NCBI GenBank assembly: GCA_026224805.1
Contig: JAMFRN010000080.1
Coordinates: 1-46,591, forward strand
Length of the DNA: 46,591 nucleotides
Reading direction: 5' to 3'
Origin: Nevskia soli
GTDB lineage: Bacteria > Pseudomonadota > Gammaproteobacteria > Nevskiales > Nevskiaceae
A program made the translations under genes and the position numbers. This document shows, one piece after another, positions 9,286 to 21,211 of this stretch; the first letter of the stretch is position 1; each line of letters starts with the position of its first letter. The notes beneath the pieces were generated by a model that saw only the letters and a list, made by a program, of their open reading frames with translations, did no database searches and was not told the origin of the DNA.

Positions 9286-11811
9286 ATGCCCCGTACAATG
9301 AGCCTCATGGATCAGTCCGCCGCGCCCAATTCAGCCCTCGACGCCTACCTCGGCCAGTTGCCGCTGTCGCCGGAGGCGCGCGCGCAGCTGCAACAGGCCG
9401 CCGCCGGCAGCCCCGCACAGCTACAGCAGGCGCTGGCAGCCACCGCGCCACCGGGGCCCGGCGAGGCCGCGGCGGACCCCGGCAATCCGGCCTACAGTTC
9501 GATCCTGGCGCGCCTGCAGCTGGCTTTCGCCCCGCCGCGCAAGCGCGGCGACGCCCGCGCCGACAGCATCCGCACCACCGATGTGCGCGGCGAAACGCGG
9601 CTGGTCAGCACGCCGCCGCTGAAACGCGCCTCGATGGTACCGCTGCCCTGGGAAACCAATCCGCTGCGGCGCGTGCTGCGCGGCTTGCGCGGCCGCCTGG
9701 TGGGCGGCCACACGCCGCTAGCGCCGGTGGGAGAAAACGAGGACGTGTTGCCGGATTCGCCCGATGCGCTGGGCAGCTGGCATCGCGTCGCGGCACTGCG
9801 CCGCTCGGTGCTGCTGTTCCTGACGGTGCTGCAAACCATCGTCGCCACCTACTACATGACGGCGGTGCTGCCCTACCACGGCCGCCACGTGCTGGAAATG
9901 GCCATCCTGGTGCTGTACGTGATCCTGTTCGGCTGGGTCTCGATGGGCTTCTGGACCGCCATGATGGGCTTTCTGCTGCTGCTGGCCCGCGGCGACCGCT
10001 ACGCCATCTCCGGCACCGCGGCGGAAGACACGCCGATCGACGACAAGGCGCGCACCGCCATCCTGATGCCGATCTGCAACGAGAACGTGCCGCGCGTCCT
10101 CGCCGGCCTGCGCGCCACCTACGAGTCGGTGTCCAAGGCCGGCCAGCTGCGCCATTTCGACTTCTATCTGCTCAGCGACAGCGGCGACCCCGACGTGCGC
10201 GTGGCCGAGCTGGACGGCTGGCTCAAACTGTGCCGCGAGATCGACGGCTTCGGCCGCATCTTCTACCGGCGCCGCATCCACCGCATCAAGCGCAAGAGCG
10301 GCAACATCGCCGACTTCTGCCGCCGCTGGGGCAGCAACTACCGCTACATGGTGATTCTCGACGCCGACAGCGTCATGTCCGGGCTGTGCCTGAAGCGCCT
10401 GGTGCAGCTGATGGAGGCCAACCCCAACGCCGGCATCATCCAGAGCGCACCCAAGGCGGCTGGACGCGAAACCCTCTACGCACGCATGCAGCAGTTCGCC
10501 ACCCGCGTCTACGGCCCACTGTTCACTGCCGGCCTGCATTTCTGGCAGCTTGGCGAATCGCACTACTGGGGCCACAACGCCATCATCCGCGTCGCCCCCT
10601 TCATCCGCCATTGCGCGCTCGGCCGCCTGCCCGGCAAGGGCGCGCTGGCCGGCGAAATCCTGTCGCACGACTTCGTCGAGGCGGCGCTGATGCGCCGCGC
10701 CGGCTGGGCGGTGTGGATCGCCTACGACCTGCCCGGCAGCTACGAGGAAATGCCGCCCAATCTGCTCGACGAGCTCAAGCGCGACCGCCGCTGGTGCCAG
10801 GGCAACCTGATGAATTTCCGGCTGTTCCTGGCGCAGGGCCTGCATCCGGCGCACCGCGCGGTGTTCATGACCGGGGTGATGGCCTACCTGTCAGCGCCGC
10901 TGTGGTTCATCTCGCTGCTGCTCTCCACCGCCCTGCTGGCGGTGCAGACGCTGCAGGAGCCGGAGTATTTCGTGCGGCCTTACCAGCTGTTTCCGTTGTG
11001 GCCGGAATGGCATCCGGAATGGGCCCTGGCCCTGTTCAGCGCCACCGCTACCCTGCTGTTCCTGCCCAAGATCCTCAGCGTGATCCTGATCTGGGTGCAA
11101 GGCGCCAAGAGCTACGGCGGCGGCCTGCGCCTGCTGCTGAGCATGCTGGGCGAGCTGCTGTTCTCCGCCATGCTGGCGCCGATCCGCATGCTGTTCCACA
11201 CCCAGTTCGTCATCAGTCCCCTGCTCGGCCTCGGCACCAGCTGGAAATCGCCGCCGCGCGAGGACTCGCAGACCGGCTGGGGCGAGGCCCTGCTGCGCCA
11301 CGGTTTCCAGACCGTGCTCGGCACGGTCTGGGCCGCCGGCGTGTACTGGCTCAACCCGTCCTTCCTGTGGTGGCTGCTGCCGGTGGTGGGCGCCCTGATG
11401 CTGTCGGTCCCGCTATCGGTCTACTCCAGCCGCATCTCCATCGGCCATGCCATGCGCAAATGGCGCTTCTTCCTGATCCCGGAGGAAGCCAACCCGCCGC
11501 GGGAGCTGCGCGCCACCCAGGCCGCCTTCCGCCGCGCCGGAACGCCGCCGGGCTTCACCGAGGCGGTGACCGTCCCGGTCACCAATGCCCTGGTCTGCGC
11601 CGCCGGCGTGGCCCGCCCGCGCCAGTCCGAAGACACCCGGAAATCACGCCTCAACTTGGTGCATAATGCTCTACTGCAGGGTCCTGGAAAGCTCACGCCG
11701 ATCCAGAAAAACACCTTGCTCGGCGATCCTATCCTGTTGTCCCAGCTGCATTTTCAGGTGTGGAACTCGAATCAGGCCGAGGCCTCTTGGAATCTGCCGT
11801 CCAAGTCATAA
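9286..11811 (+). CDS. opgH: Glucans biosynthesis glucosyltransferase H
   Basis: An 841-residue inner-membrane GT2 glucosyltransferase that polymerises UDP-glucose into the linear glucan backbone and exports it. The cytoplasmic N-terminus (about 160 residues) is followed by membrane helices, the GT2 domain and more C-terminal helices. Visible motifs are [12 protein letters not shown], the DxD in [27 protein letters not shown] for the acceptor-site acid, and [10 protein letters not shown] for QxxRW. The length is normal. The start is uncertain among ATG 9286, 9298 and 9307, none with a strong Shine-Dalgarno sequence; I keep the longest. It probably forms an operon with opgG and perhaps the acyltransferase pair. 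Confidence 0.97.
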   Translation: MPRTMSLMDQSAAPNSALDAYLGQLPLSPEARAQLQQAAAGSPAQLQQALAATAPPGPGEAAADPGNPAYSSILARLQLAFAPPRKRGDARADSIRTTDVRGETRLVSTPPLKRASMVPLPWETNPLRRVLRGLRGRLVGGHTPLAPVGENEDVLPDSPDALGSWHRVAALRRSVLLFLTVLQTIVATYYMTAVLPYHGRHVLEMAILVLYVILFGWVSMGFWTAMMGFLLLLARGDRYAISGTAAEDTPIDDKARTAILMPICNENVPRVLAGLRATYESVSKAGQLRHFDFYLLSDSGDPDVRVAELDGWLKLCREIDGFGRIFYRRRIHRIKRKSGNIADFCRRWGSNYRYMVILDADSVMSGLCLKRLVQLMEANPNAGIIQSAPKAAGRETLYARMQQFATRVYGPLFTAGLHFWQLGESHYWGHNAIIRVAPFIRHCALGRLPGKGALAGEILSHDFVEAALMRRAGWAVWIAYDLPGSYEEMPPNLLDELKRDRRWCQGNLMNFRLFLAQGLHPAHRAVFMTGVMAYLSAPLWFISLLLSTALLAVQTLQEPEYFVRPYQLFPLWPEWHPEWALALFSATATLLFLPKILSVILIWVQGAKSYGGGLRLLLSMLGELLFSAMLAPIRMLFHTQFVISPLLGLGTSWKSPPREDSQTGWGEALLRHGFQTVLGTVWAAGVYWLNPSFLWWLLPVVGALMLSVPLSVYSSRISIGHAMRKWRFFLIPEEANPPRELRATQAAFRRAGTPPGFTEAVTVPVTNALVCAAGVARPRQSEDTRKSRLNLVHNALLQGPGKLTPIQKNTLLGDPILLSQLHFQVWNSNQAEASWNLPSKS

Positions 11812-11883
11812 ATCTTTCATCACCAAGTCATCACGTTTCAACGCATCCTTCATACAGTATTACCATGTCATCTGGAGCAATCA

Positions 11884-12699
11884 GTGCCCGCGAACATGGA
11901 TAAGGACTCGCCCCGGCCAGCCCCGCGTTTCGAGGTCCGTTTCGCTGAAACTCCCGCGGAAATTCTCGAAACCCAGCGTCTGCGCTACCGCATTTTTGCG
12001 GGCGAACTGGGCGCCGCCATCGACGGCGGCCACGCCCAGATCGACGCCGACCAGTACGATGCCTACTGCAAGCACCTGATGGTGCGCGAAGTCGGCAGCG
12101 GCCGGCTGGTGGCCTGCACCCGCATTCTCACCGACGAGCAGGCCGCGCTCGCTGGCGGTTTCTACTCGTCCGGCGAATTCGATCTGAAAATGATCGATTC
12201 CCTGCCCGGCCGCGTCATGGAAGTGGGCCGCACCTGCGTCGACGCCGACTATCGCGGCGGCGCCGTCATCGCCGTGCTCTGGGCCGGCCTGGGCGAATTC
12301 ATCATCAGCCAGGGTTTCGACTACCTGTTCGGCTGCGCCAGCATCGGCCTGGAAGACGGCGGCGCCACCGCCCACGCCCTGCTCGAGCAGGTCAAGGCCA
12401 AGTATCTGGCGCCGCACTGGCAGCATGTGCGTCCGCTGATCCCGCTGCCGGCCGCCGACGCCCGCCCGACACAGAAAGTGCGCATGCCGCCCCTGCTCAA
12501 GGCCTATTTTAGCCTCGGCGCCAAGGCCTGCGGCGAGCCCTACTGGGACCGCGACTTCAACTGCGCCGATGTGTTCGTCCTGGTCAACGTCAGCGACATG
12601 CATTCGCGCTACGCCCGCCACTTCATGTCCGGCGCGCGTGAAAGCGAGGCGGTGGACAGCCAGGCCATCATGGTCAGACGGCCGGCGAAGCCGGCCTGA
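11884..12699 (+). CDS. olsB: Ornithine-acyl-ACP N-acyltransferase-like (OlsB family, GNAT)
   Basis: A 271-residue GNAT-fold protein of the Acetyltransf_5 / OlsB group. Typical blocks are QRLRYRIFAGELGA near the N-terminus, CKHLMVREVGSGRLVACTRIL, VMEVGRTCVDADYRGGAVIAVLWAGL and FDYLFGCASIGLEDGG. OlsB transfers a 3-hydroxyacyl chain from ACP to the alpha-amino group of ornithine, making lyso-ornithine lipid. The following gene looks like the partner O-acyltransferase OlsA, which supports the role. The start is GTG 11884, behind GGAG with good spacing; ATG 11896 is an alternative. The exact amino acid acceptor is not proven by sequence. Confidence 0.78.
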   Translation: MPANMDKDSPRPAPRFEVRFAETPAEILETQRLRYRIFAGELGAAIDGGHAQIDADQYDAYCKHLMVREVGSGRLVACTRILTDEQAALAGGFYSSGEFDLKMIDSLPGRVMEVGRTCVDADYRGGAVIAVLWAGLGEFIISQGFDYLFGCASIGLEDGGATAHALLEQVKAKYLAPHWQHVRPLIPLPAADARPTQKVRMPPLLKAYFSLGAKACGEPYWDRDFNCADVFVLVNVSDMHSRYARHFMSGARESEAVDSQAIMVRRPAKPA

Positions 12700-12724
12700 T
12701 CGCACCCTGGTCCGGAGAGCGCTG

Positions 12725-13498
12725 TTGCGAGCCATCCTCAGAGGCGCCCGACTGATCCTGCACCTTTGCAGCGGCGTGGCGCTGGTGCTGTTGCTCGCCG
12801 TGGACCTGAGCGGCCGCATCGAGCCGGAGCGGCTGACCCGCTGGTGGAACACGCGCCTGCTGAAAATCCTCAACGTGCGCGTGCGCGTGCGCGGCCAGCC
12901 CCTGCAGGGTCCGCAGCTGATCGTCTGCAACCACATCTCCTGGCTGGATATCTCGGTCATCGCCTCCAGCGAGCTGACCCGCTTCGTCTCCAAGGCTGAA
13001 GTCGGCAGCTGGCCGATTGCAGGCTGGCTGGCCAATGCTGCCGGCACCTTCTACATCCGCCGCGGCGCCGGCGGCACCAAGCAGCTGATCCAGGCCCTGG
13101 CCGCGCATCTGCGCCAGGACGGCTCGGCCATGCTGTTCCCGGAAGGCACCACCACCGACGGCGGCGCCATGCTCAAGTTCCAGCCGCGCCTGTTCGCCGC
13201 CGCCATCGACAGCGGCAGCCCGGTGCAGCCCCTGGCCCTGCGCTACGGCCGTGCCGCCAACGGCGAGAACATCGCCGCCTTCATCGGCGAGCAGACCCTG
13301 ACCAACAATCTGGCCCGCCTGCTGCGGGAGCGCGAATTGACGGTGGAATTGACCTATTGCGCCCCGATCCAGCCCCAGGGCGGCCAGGACCGCGACGCGC
13401 TGGCGCAGGCCGCGCAAAAGGCCATTGGTGCCATCGTCGCCCCAGAAGCCCCGCCGGCGGCGCGGGACGTCGAAAAACGCGAGTCGCTGGCGGCCTGA
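12725..13498 (+). CDS. olsA: Lysophospholipid/lyso-ornithine lipid acyltransferase (PlsC/OlsA family)
   Basis: A 257-residue acyltransferase with one N-terminal hydrophobic segment and the PlsC motifs in order: NHISWLD (HX4D, about residue 65), FYIRRGAGG, FPEGTTTDG (about 140) and PVQPLALRY. The family acylates lysophosphatidate or, in OlsA, the 3-hydroxyl of lyso-ornithine lipid. Placement 25 bases after the OlsB-like gene favours OlsA. I start at TTG 12725 because GGAGAG (12714-12719) lies five bases upstream; the frame extends further upstream only inside olsB. PlsC itself remains an alternative. Confidence 0.75.
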   Translation: MRAILRGARLILHLCSGVALVLLLAVDLSGRIEPERLTRWWNTRLLKILNVRVRVRGQPLQGPQLIVCNHISWLDISVIASSELTRFVSKAEVGSWPIAGWLANAAGTFYIRRGAGGTKQLIQALAAHLRQDGSAMLFPEGTTTDGGAMLKFQPRLFAAAIDSGSPVQPLALRYGRAANGENIAAFIGEQTLTNNLARLLRERELTVELTYCAPIQPQGGQDRDALAQAAQKAIGAIVAPEAPPAARDVEKRESLAA

Positions 13499-13502
13499 GC
13501 GG

Positions 13503-13597
13503 GGCAAAGCTTTCTCGCGCAAAGCCGAAAGCCGCGAAAAGCAGTTTATAAAAGCTTTTCTTAGCGTCTCTGCGGCTTTGCGCGAGAAGCCTTTGCC
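13503..13597. repeat. Large imperfect inverted repeat, 25-base arms
   Basis: Arms at 13503-13527 (GGCAAAGC...GCAAAGCCG) and 13573-13597 (CGGCTTTGC...TTTGCC) are complementary with about two mismatches. Inside, GAAAAGC and GCTTTTC near 13536-13560 form a second stem. The CTCGCGCAAAG / CTTTGCGCGAG core resembles dispersed intergenic repeats seen in several proteobacterial genomes. It lies between the acyltransferase stop and lipA and may end transcription in either direction. Confidence 0.7.
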
Positions 13598-13637
13598 TTG
13601 AATACTGGGCAGGTGAGCAAAGGCGTAAAATAGCCCT

Positions 13638-14621
13638 ATGTCCGAGCCAAATTCCGCTGCACCTCCCGCTCCCGCCCCCATTACCACCGGCGCCAAGCTG
13701 CGCGGCGCCGAGAAGATGGCGCGCATCCCGATCAAGATCGAAGCCACGGCCGAGCCGCTGCGCAAACCGAGCTGGATCCGCGCCAAGACCCAGGGCACGC
13801 CCGAAGTGGCGCGCATCAAGGCCGCGCTGCGCGCCAACAACCTGCACACGGTTTGTGAAGAAGCTTCCTGCCCCAACCTGGGCGAGTGCTTCGGCAAGGG
13901 CACTGCCACCTTCATGATCATGGGCGACATCTGCACCCGGCGCTGCCCCTTCTGCGACGTCGCCCACGGCCGTCCCAAGCCGCTGGACGAGCAGGAGCCG
14001 GCCAACCTGGCCCGCACCATCCGCGACATGGCGCTGCGCTACGTGGTCATCACCTCGGTCGACCGCGACGATCTGCGTGATGGCGGCGCCGCCCACTTCG
14101 CGGCCTGCATCCGCGAATCGCGTGCGCTGTCGCCGAAGCTGACCATCGAAGTGCTGGTGCCGGACTTCCGCGGCCGCATGGATCCGGCGCTGGTCATCTT
14201 CAAGGACAACCCGCCGGACGTGTTCAACCACAACCTGGAAACAGTGCCGCGACTGTACAAGCAGGCCCGCCCCGGTTCGGACTACGAGTGGAGCCTGGAC
14301 CTGCTGGAGCGTTTCAAGGCCCTGCACCCGGAAGTCCCCACCAAGTCCGGCCTGATGCTGGGCCTGGGCGAGGAGATCGAGGAAATCGAACAGGTGATGC
14401 GCGACCTGCGCGCGCACAAGGTCAACATGCTGACCCTGGGCCAGTACCTGCAGCCGAGCCGGCACCACCTGCCGGTGGCGCGTTATGTCCATCCTGACGA
14501 GTTCGAGCGCCTGCGCGTGATCGGCGAGCAGATGGGCTTCTCCCATGTCGCCAGCGGGCCGATGGTGCGCTCCAGCTACCACGCCGACCAGCAGGCGCAT
14601 GGCGTCCTCGCCGGTGGTTGA
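13638..14621 (+). CDS. lipA: Lipoyl synthase
   Basis: A 327-residue radical-SAM enzyme that inserts two sulfurs into protein-bound octanoyl groups to form lipoate on 2-oxoacid dehydrogenases and GcvH. Both cluster motifs are present: [12 protein letters not shown] (auxiliary cluster, CX4CX5C, about residues 73-84) and CTRRCPFCD (radical-SAM CX3CX2C, about 99-107). The C-terminal RSSYHAD motif provides the conserved RSSY serine ligand. The length is typical. lipB, often adjacent, is not in this window. The start is ATG 13638. Confidence 0.97.
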   Translation: MSEPNSAAPPAPAPITTGAKLRGAEKMARIPIKIEATAEPLRKPSWIRAKTQGTPEVARIKAALRANNLHTVCEEASCPNLGECFGKGTATFMIMGDICTRRCPFCDVAHGRPKPLDEQEPANLARTIRDMALRYVVITSVDRDDLRDGGAAHFAACIRESRALSPKLTIEVLVPDFRGRMDPALVIFKDNPPDVFNHNLETVPRLYKQARPGSDYEWSLDLLERFKALHPEVPTKSGLMLGLGEEIEEIEQVMRDLRAHKVNMLTLGQYLQPSRHHLPVARYVHPDEFERLRVIGEQMGFSHVASGPMVRSSYHADQQAHGVLAGG

Positions 14622-15084
14622 ACGCCTGCCGGCGGCACGGCTGCCGCTGGGCGAATTCCTGGAGGTAGTGGCCCGCGCACCGCTGGTTTCGATCGACCTG
14701 ATCGTGCGCGACGGCGGCGGCCGCATCCTGCTGGGATTGCGGCGCAACGCGCCGGCGCGGGGCTACTGGTTCGTGCCCGGCGGCTGCGTCTACAAGAACG
14801 AAACGCTCGATCATGCCTACACCCGCATCGTTCGCGACGAACTGGGCCTGACGGCACAGCGCGCCAACGCGCGCTTCCTGGGAGTGTTCGAGCATCTCTA
14901 CGATGAGAACGCCGGGGATCAGGCGGGGTTCGGCACGCACTATGTGGTGCTGCCGCATGCCTTGCCCGAAGGATTGACAGTTACACCGCCGCCGGAACAA
15001 CACAGCGAATATCGCTGGCTGCCGGTCGCGGCACTGCTGAACGATCCCCTGGTTCACGAATACACCAAGGCTTACTTCCGTTAG
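14599..15084 (+). CDS. Nudix hydrolase, GDP-mannose mannosyl hydrolase-like
   Basis: A 161-residue Nudix protein. The degenerate Nudix box [20 protein letters not shown] continues into IVRDELGL, which matches the altered signature of GDP-mannose mannosyl hydrolases (Gmm/NudD) rather than the canonical REUXEEXGU form. [30 protein letters not shown] and HSEYRWLP are also seen in that subfamily. Gmm cleaves GDP-mannose or GDP-glucose to sugar plus GDP. The ATG 14599 lies inside lipA, overlapping its end by 23 bases; GTG 14614 is an alternative. No GDP-sugar genes are nearby, so the physiological substrate is open. Confidence 0.8.
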   Translation: MASSPVVERLPAARLPLGEFLEVVARAPLVSIDLIVRDGGGRILLGLRRNAPARGYWFVPGGCVYKNETLDHAYTRIVRDELGLTAQRANARFLGVFEHLYDENAGDQAGFGTHYVVLPHALPEGLTVTPPPEQHSEYRWLPVAALLNDPLVHEYTKAYFR

Positions 15085-15138
15085 CCTGGCTCCTGGGCCC
15101 TGGCTCTGAAACTTTGATGTACGTGCTTGCGCGCGTGC

Positions 15139-17256
<2,118 letters not shown>

Positions 17257-17419
17257 GATGGATTTAGACTTATGGATTGGCGGTTCGCTAGGATAACCTA
17301 GGGCCTGTACGGCGTAAGCCGAGCGCTGTAAGCAAGCCGGGCCCGTCCTCACCCGGCCCTAATATTTGCACCGCTTCGGCGCAAAAATCATACTTGCACG
17401 AATACCCTGGTAATTCCGC

Positions 17420-19669
17420 TTGCGACCTGCCCTTTCATCGCCGCTGCGCCTGACCCTGGCGACCCTGGGTTTGTGCTGCTGCGCGCCCGTGCTGGCGCAG
17501 TATTCCCGCTCCGCTCCCGCCTCCTGCCCGCAGGTCGACTACTCGCGCGAACTGCCGCCGATCGCGCCGGACTCCAGGCTGGTGCTCAATGCCGATCACG
17601 TCGAGCTGAAACAGAGCGGCATTTCGCGCCTGACCGGCTCGGTGCTGATCAGCCAGAACGCCCGCGAATTCTCGGCGCAGCAGGTGGATTACAGCGATGT
17701 CGACCAGCATCTGCGCGTCGATTCGGAGTCGCTGTTCCGCGACCCCAGCCTGATCGTCAAGAGCGAGAGCCTGGACTACGACCTGGTGTCGCAGCAGGGC
17801 GTGTTCAACCAGGCCAGCTATACTCTGATCCCGCTGGCCGGTCGCGGCCACTCCGACCGTATCGAAGTGGCGCAGGAAGGTTGGGCCACGCTGCAACAGG
17901 CCAGCTATACCACCTGCGCGCCGGACGCCGAGTCCTGGCTGCTCAAGGCCGGCACCCTGAGGCTGGACCAGGATACCGGCATGGGCTACGCCCACAATGC
18001 CGTGCTGTGGTTCCAGCACGTGCCGGTGCTGTACCTGCCCTACTTCCAGTTCCCCATCGACGACGAGCGTCACTACGGCTTCCTGCCGCCGATCGTCGGG
18101 CGCTCGGACAACACCGGCTTCGACCTGCGCGCACCGATCTACCTCAACCTGGCGCCGAACTACGACGCCACGCTGATCCCGCGCTTCATGAGCTCCCGCG
18201 GCCCCCAGCTTGGCGGCCGTGTCCGCTACCTGACGGAGGACTCGCAGGGCACGCTGTACGGCGAGTACATGAGCTATGACGAGGAAGCCAAGATCTCGCG
18301 CAGTTACCTGAACTTCTCTCACGAGGGCCTGCTCAACCAGCGGCTCGGCGTGGAAGCGCAGTACGCCCAGGTCAGCGACCGCAACTATTTCAATGATCTG
18401 GGCGGCAGCGTCGACCTGACCTCCACCTCGTTCCTGTCGCAGGGAGCGAAGATGACCTATGCGGCGCCGACCTCCTACACCATCACCGCCCTGGTGCAGG
18501 GTTACCAGCCGGTGGCCACCTCCATCACCACCGACGACAATCCCTACCAGCGCCTGCCGCAGATCGATCTCAATGCGCTGAGCCGCAACAGTTACATGGA
18601 TACCAAGATCGGCTTCCAGGGGCAATTCACCAATTTCGCGCGCTCCGACTCGGTGGAGGGCCAGCGCCTGATCGCCCAGCCCTACGTGCGCTGGGAACAG
18701 GATCAAAGCGCCTGGTACAGCGCGGCGCAGACCGACCTGTCCTACACCTACTACAACCTCACCGATACGGCCGAAGGCCAGCCCTCGCAGCCGCAGCGCA
18801 CCCTGCCGGTGACCAGCCTCGAAGGCGGCCTGCATTTCGAGCGCATGACCGACGCCGGCAAGCTGCAGACCCTGGAACCCAAGCTGTTCTACCTGTACGT
18901 GCCGTATCACGCCCAGGACGAGTTGCCGCTGTTCGACTCCGGCCAGCCCGACTTCGACTTGCCAGAACTGTTCGCCCGCAACCGCTATACCGGCCAGGAC
19001 CGCATCGGCGACGCCAACCAGCTGACCAGCGCGGTCAGCACCCGGGTGATCGAGCCGGACGGGGGGTTGGTACGCCTCACCGCCAGCCTGGGCGAGATCT
19101 ACCGCTTCACCGCGCCGCGGGTGGACCTGCCCGGCTTCAGCACTCCCAGCGCCGGCAGTTCCGACTACATCGGCCAGGTCGAGTACCAGCTGACCCAGCG
19201 CTGGGCGGCGGCCGCCCTGCTGGAATGGTCCTCGACCTTCGACCGCATCCAGCGCAGCGAGCTGGATCTGCGCTACCGCGAGCCGGAAAACGGCCTCTAC
19301 GGCCGCCGGCTGGACATCGCCTACCGCTACGTCGACGGCATCCTGGAGCAGACCGATGTGGCCTTCTCCACCCCCATCGTCGACCGCTGGCGGGCCGCCG
19401 CGCGAGTACGCTATTCACTCTACAACGACCAGATTCAGGACTCCTTCCTGGGCCTGGAATACCAGACCTGCTGCTGGGCACTGCGCGGCACCTATCGCCG
19501 CTATGTCGGCACCAACGGCACCTTCAACAGCGGCGTCTACTTCCAGCTCGACCTGAAAGGTTTCAGCAAGCTGGGTACCGGCTTCGACTACCTGCTGCCC
19601 GCAACCGACCCGAATGCCCCGATCAGGGGCCGCAACGCGCCGACCAATCCGGCGCCGCCGCCCGAATAG
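17420..19669 (+). CDS. lptD: LPS-assembly protein LptD
   Basis: A 749-residue outer-membrane protein that, with LptE, inserts lipopolysaccharide into the outer leaflet. It has a signal peptide (cleavage after VLAQ, about residue 27), an N-terminal beta-jellyroll (about 55-190: LVLNADHVELKQSG, VDYSDVDQHLRVDSESL) and a C-terminal beta-barrel. Cysteines near residues 35 and 163 and a CC pair (EYQTCCWALRGTYRRYV, near 690) match the disulfide pattern of the family. The only sensible start is TTG 17420. It heads the lptD-surA-pdxA-rsmA operon. Confidence 0.97.
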   Translation: MRPALSSPLRLTLATLGLCCCAPVLAQYSRSAPASCPQVDYSRELPPIAPDSRLVLNADHVELKQSGISRLTGSVLISQNAREFSAQQVDYSDVDQHLRVDSESLFRDPSLIVKSESLDYDLVSQQGVFNQASYTLIPLAGRGHSDRIEVAQEGWATLQQASYTTCAPDAESWLLKAGTLRLDQDTGMGYAHNAVLWFQHVPVLYLPYFQFPIDDERHYGFLPPIVGRSDNTGFDLRAPIYLNLAPNYDATLIPRFMSSRGPQLGGRVRYLTEDSQGTLYGEYMSYDEEAKISRSYLNFSHEGLLNQRLGVEAQYAQVSDRNYFNDLGGSVDLTSTSFLSQGAKMTYAAPTSYTITALVQGYQPVATSITTDDNPYQRLPQIDLNALSRNSYMDTKIGFQGQFTNFARSDSVEGQRLIAQPYVRWEQDQSAWYSAAQTDLSYTYYNLTDTAEGQPSQPQRTLPVTSLEGGLHFERMTDAGKLQTLEPKLFYLYVPYHAQDELPLFDSGQPDFDLPELFARNRYTGQDRIGDANQLTSAVSTRVIEPDGGLVRLTASLGEIYRFTAPRVDLPGFSTPSAGSSDYIGQVEYQLTQRWAAAALLEWSSTFDRIQRSELDLRYREPENGLYGRRLDIAYRYVDGILEQTDVAFSTPIVDRWRAAARVRYSLYNDQIQDSFLGLEYQTCCWALRGTYRRYVGTNGTFNSGVYFQLDLKGFSKLGTGFDYLLPATDPNAPIRGRNAPTNPAPPPE

Positions 19670-19850
19670 GAAGCAGCGGCCCCCAGCTTTTGCCACGGGA
19701 ATCACCAGGGCCGGGGTCCGCGGCCTGCCTGAGATAGGCTTGGACGGCGGCCTGGCAGGCAATTAAGTGTTAACCGCCCCCTCCAGCGAGGGCGCGGGCC
19801 TTCGCCCGTGTTACCCTAGGGGCTTCGCAAACTGCAATAAGCAAATCCCG

Positions 19851-21188
19851 ATGAAGCTGCTGTCCTGGCTGCCCTGCGCAGCCCTGCTGTTTTCCGCCTC
19901 CGTCGCCGCGGCCGCCTCCCAGTCCCAGTCCATCGACCGCATCATCGCGGTGGTCGATGACACCGTGATCCTGCAAAGCGAGCTGGAACAGGCCATTCAT
20001 ATGGCCGAAGGTGAGATGAAAGACCGCGGCATCGCCCCGCCGCCGATGGATGCCGTGCGCAGCCAGGTGCTGGAGCGCCTGATCCTGATGCGCCTGCAGA
20101 CCGAGCGCGCCAAGGAAGCCGGCATCAAGATCGACGACCGCGAGCTGAACGACGTCATCGGCAACATCGCCAAGCAGAACAAGATGACCGTGCCGCAGTT
20201 CGTCGAATCGGTGAAGGCCGAGGGCCTGGACTTTACCTCCCTGCGCGAACAGGTACGCGAGCAGGTGCTGGTCAGCCGCGTGCGGCAGAAGGAAGTCGAT
20301 GCGCGCATCGTGGTCACCGATCAGGACATCGACCAGTACCTCGCCGCCAACGGCAGCGACGACCAGACCGAATACCACCTGGCCCACATCCTGGTGGCGA
20401 TCCCCGATGCCGCCACCCCTGAAGTGCGCGAAAAGGCCCACGCCAAGGCGGATGGCGTGCTCAAGCAGCTGCGCGCCGGCGGCGACTTCGCCCAGCTGGC
20501 AATCACCAATTCGGACAGCCCGCAGGCCCTGCAGGGCGGCGATCTGGGCTGGCGCAAGGGCGGCAGCCTGCCCACCGTGTTCGCCAACGTGGTGCCCAAG
20601 CTGGCCGTCGGCGACGTCAGCAATGTGATCGAGGCCAGCAACGGCTACAACATCATCAAGCTGGTGGAGAAGCGTGACGCCGGCGAGCGCCAGACGGTGT
20701 CCGAAACCAAGGCTCGTCACATCCTGTTGACCGCCAATACCATCCGCAACGAGGACGCCACGCGCGCCCAGGCCTACGAGCTGTACGAGCGCCTCAAGAA
20801 GGGCGGCGACTTCACCGAACTGGCGAAGAAATATTCCGACGATCCGGGCTCCAAGAACGGCGGCGGCGATCTTGGCTGGCAGCCGCCGGGCGTGTTCGCC
20901 GCCGAATTCCAGCAGCAGATCGACGCCCTCAAGCCGGGTGAACTGAGCCAGCCCTTCCGCAGCCAGTTCGGCTGGCATATCGCCGAGGTCGAGGAACGCC
21001 GCACCCGCGACGTCACCGAAGAAGCCCGCCGCGGCCGTGCACGCCAGTCGATCATGCAGCGCAAGGATGCCGAAGAGTACGAAGCCTGGCTGCGCCGCCT
21101 GCGCGAGGAAGCCTACGTCGAATACCGCCTCGGCGGCGACAAGAGCGACAGCAGCCCCGGCCAGACGCCGACGCCCGCGGCGTCCTGA
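19851..21188 (+). CDS. surA: Periplasmic chaperone / peptidyl-prolyl isomerase SurA
   Basis: A 445-residue periplasmic chaperone that escorts unfolded outer-membrane proteins, including LptD, to the Bam complex. It has a signal peptide ([14 protein letters not shown]..., cleavage near VAAAAS), a SurA N-terminal domain ([20 protein letters not shown]) and two parvulin domains beginning at [12 protein letters not shown] (about residue 178) and [12 protein letters not shown] (about 285). The start ATG 19851 is chosen because the signal peptide begins there; the open frame extends upstream to 19767. It follows lptD by 181 bases in the classical order. Confidence 0.97.
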   Translation: MKLLSWLPCAALLFSASVAAAASQSQSIDRIIAVVDDTVILQSELEQAIHMAEGEMKDRGIAPPPMDAVRSQVLERLILMRLQTERAKEAGIKIDDRELNDVIGNIAKQNKMTVPQFVESVKAEGLDFTSLREQVREQVLVSRVRQKEVDARIVVTDQDIDQYLAANGSDDQTEYHLAHILVAIPDAATPEVREKAHAKADGVLKQLRAGGDFAQLAITNSDSPQALQGGDLGWRKGGSLPTVFANVVPKLAVGDVSNVIEASNGYNIIKLVEKRDAGERQTVSETKARHILLTANTIRNEDATRAQAYELYERLKKGGDFTELAKKYSDDPGSKNGGGDLGWQPPGVFAAEFQQQIDALKPGELSQPFRSQFGWHIAEVEERRTRDVTEEARRGRARQSIMQRKDAEEYEAWLRRLREEAYVEYRLGGDKSDSSPGQTPTPAAS

Positions 21189-21211
21189 ACGCCGCGCCTG
21201 CCGCTGGCGAC

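Noticed and set aside
17257..17419. Extending amgK to the GTG at 17352
   Set aside because: It would give 375 residues, longer than the family, with an unrelated N-terminus and no ribosome-binding site, and would cover the lptD promoter area.
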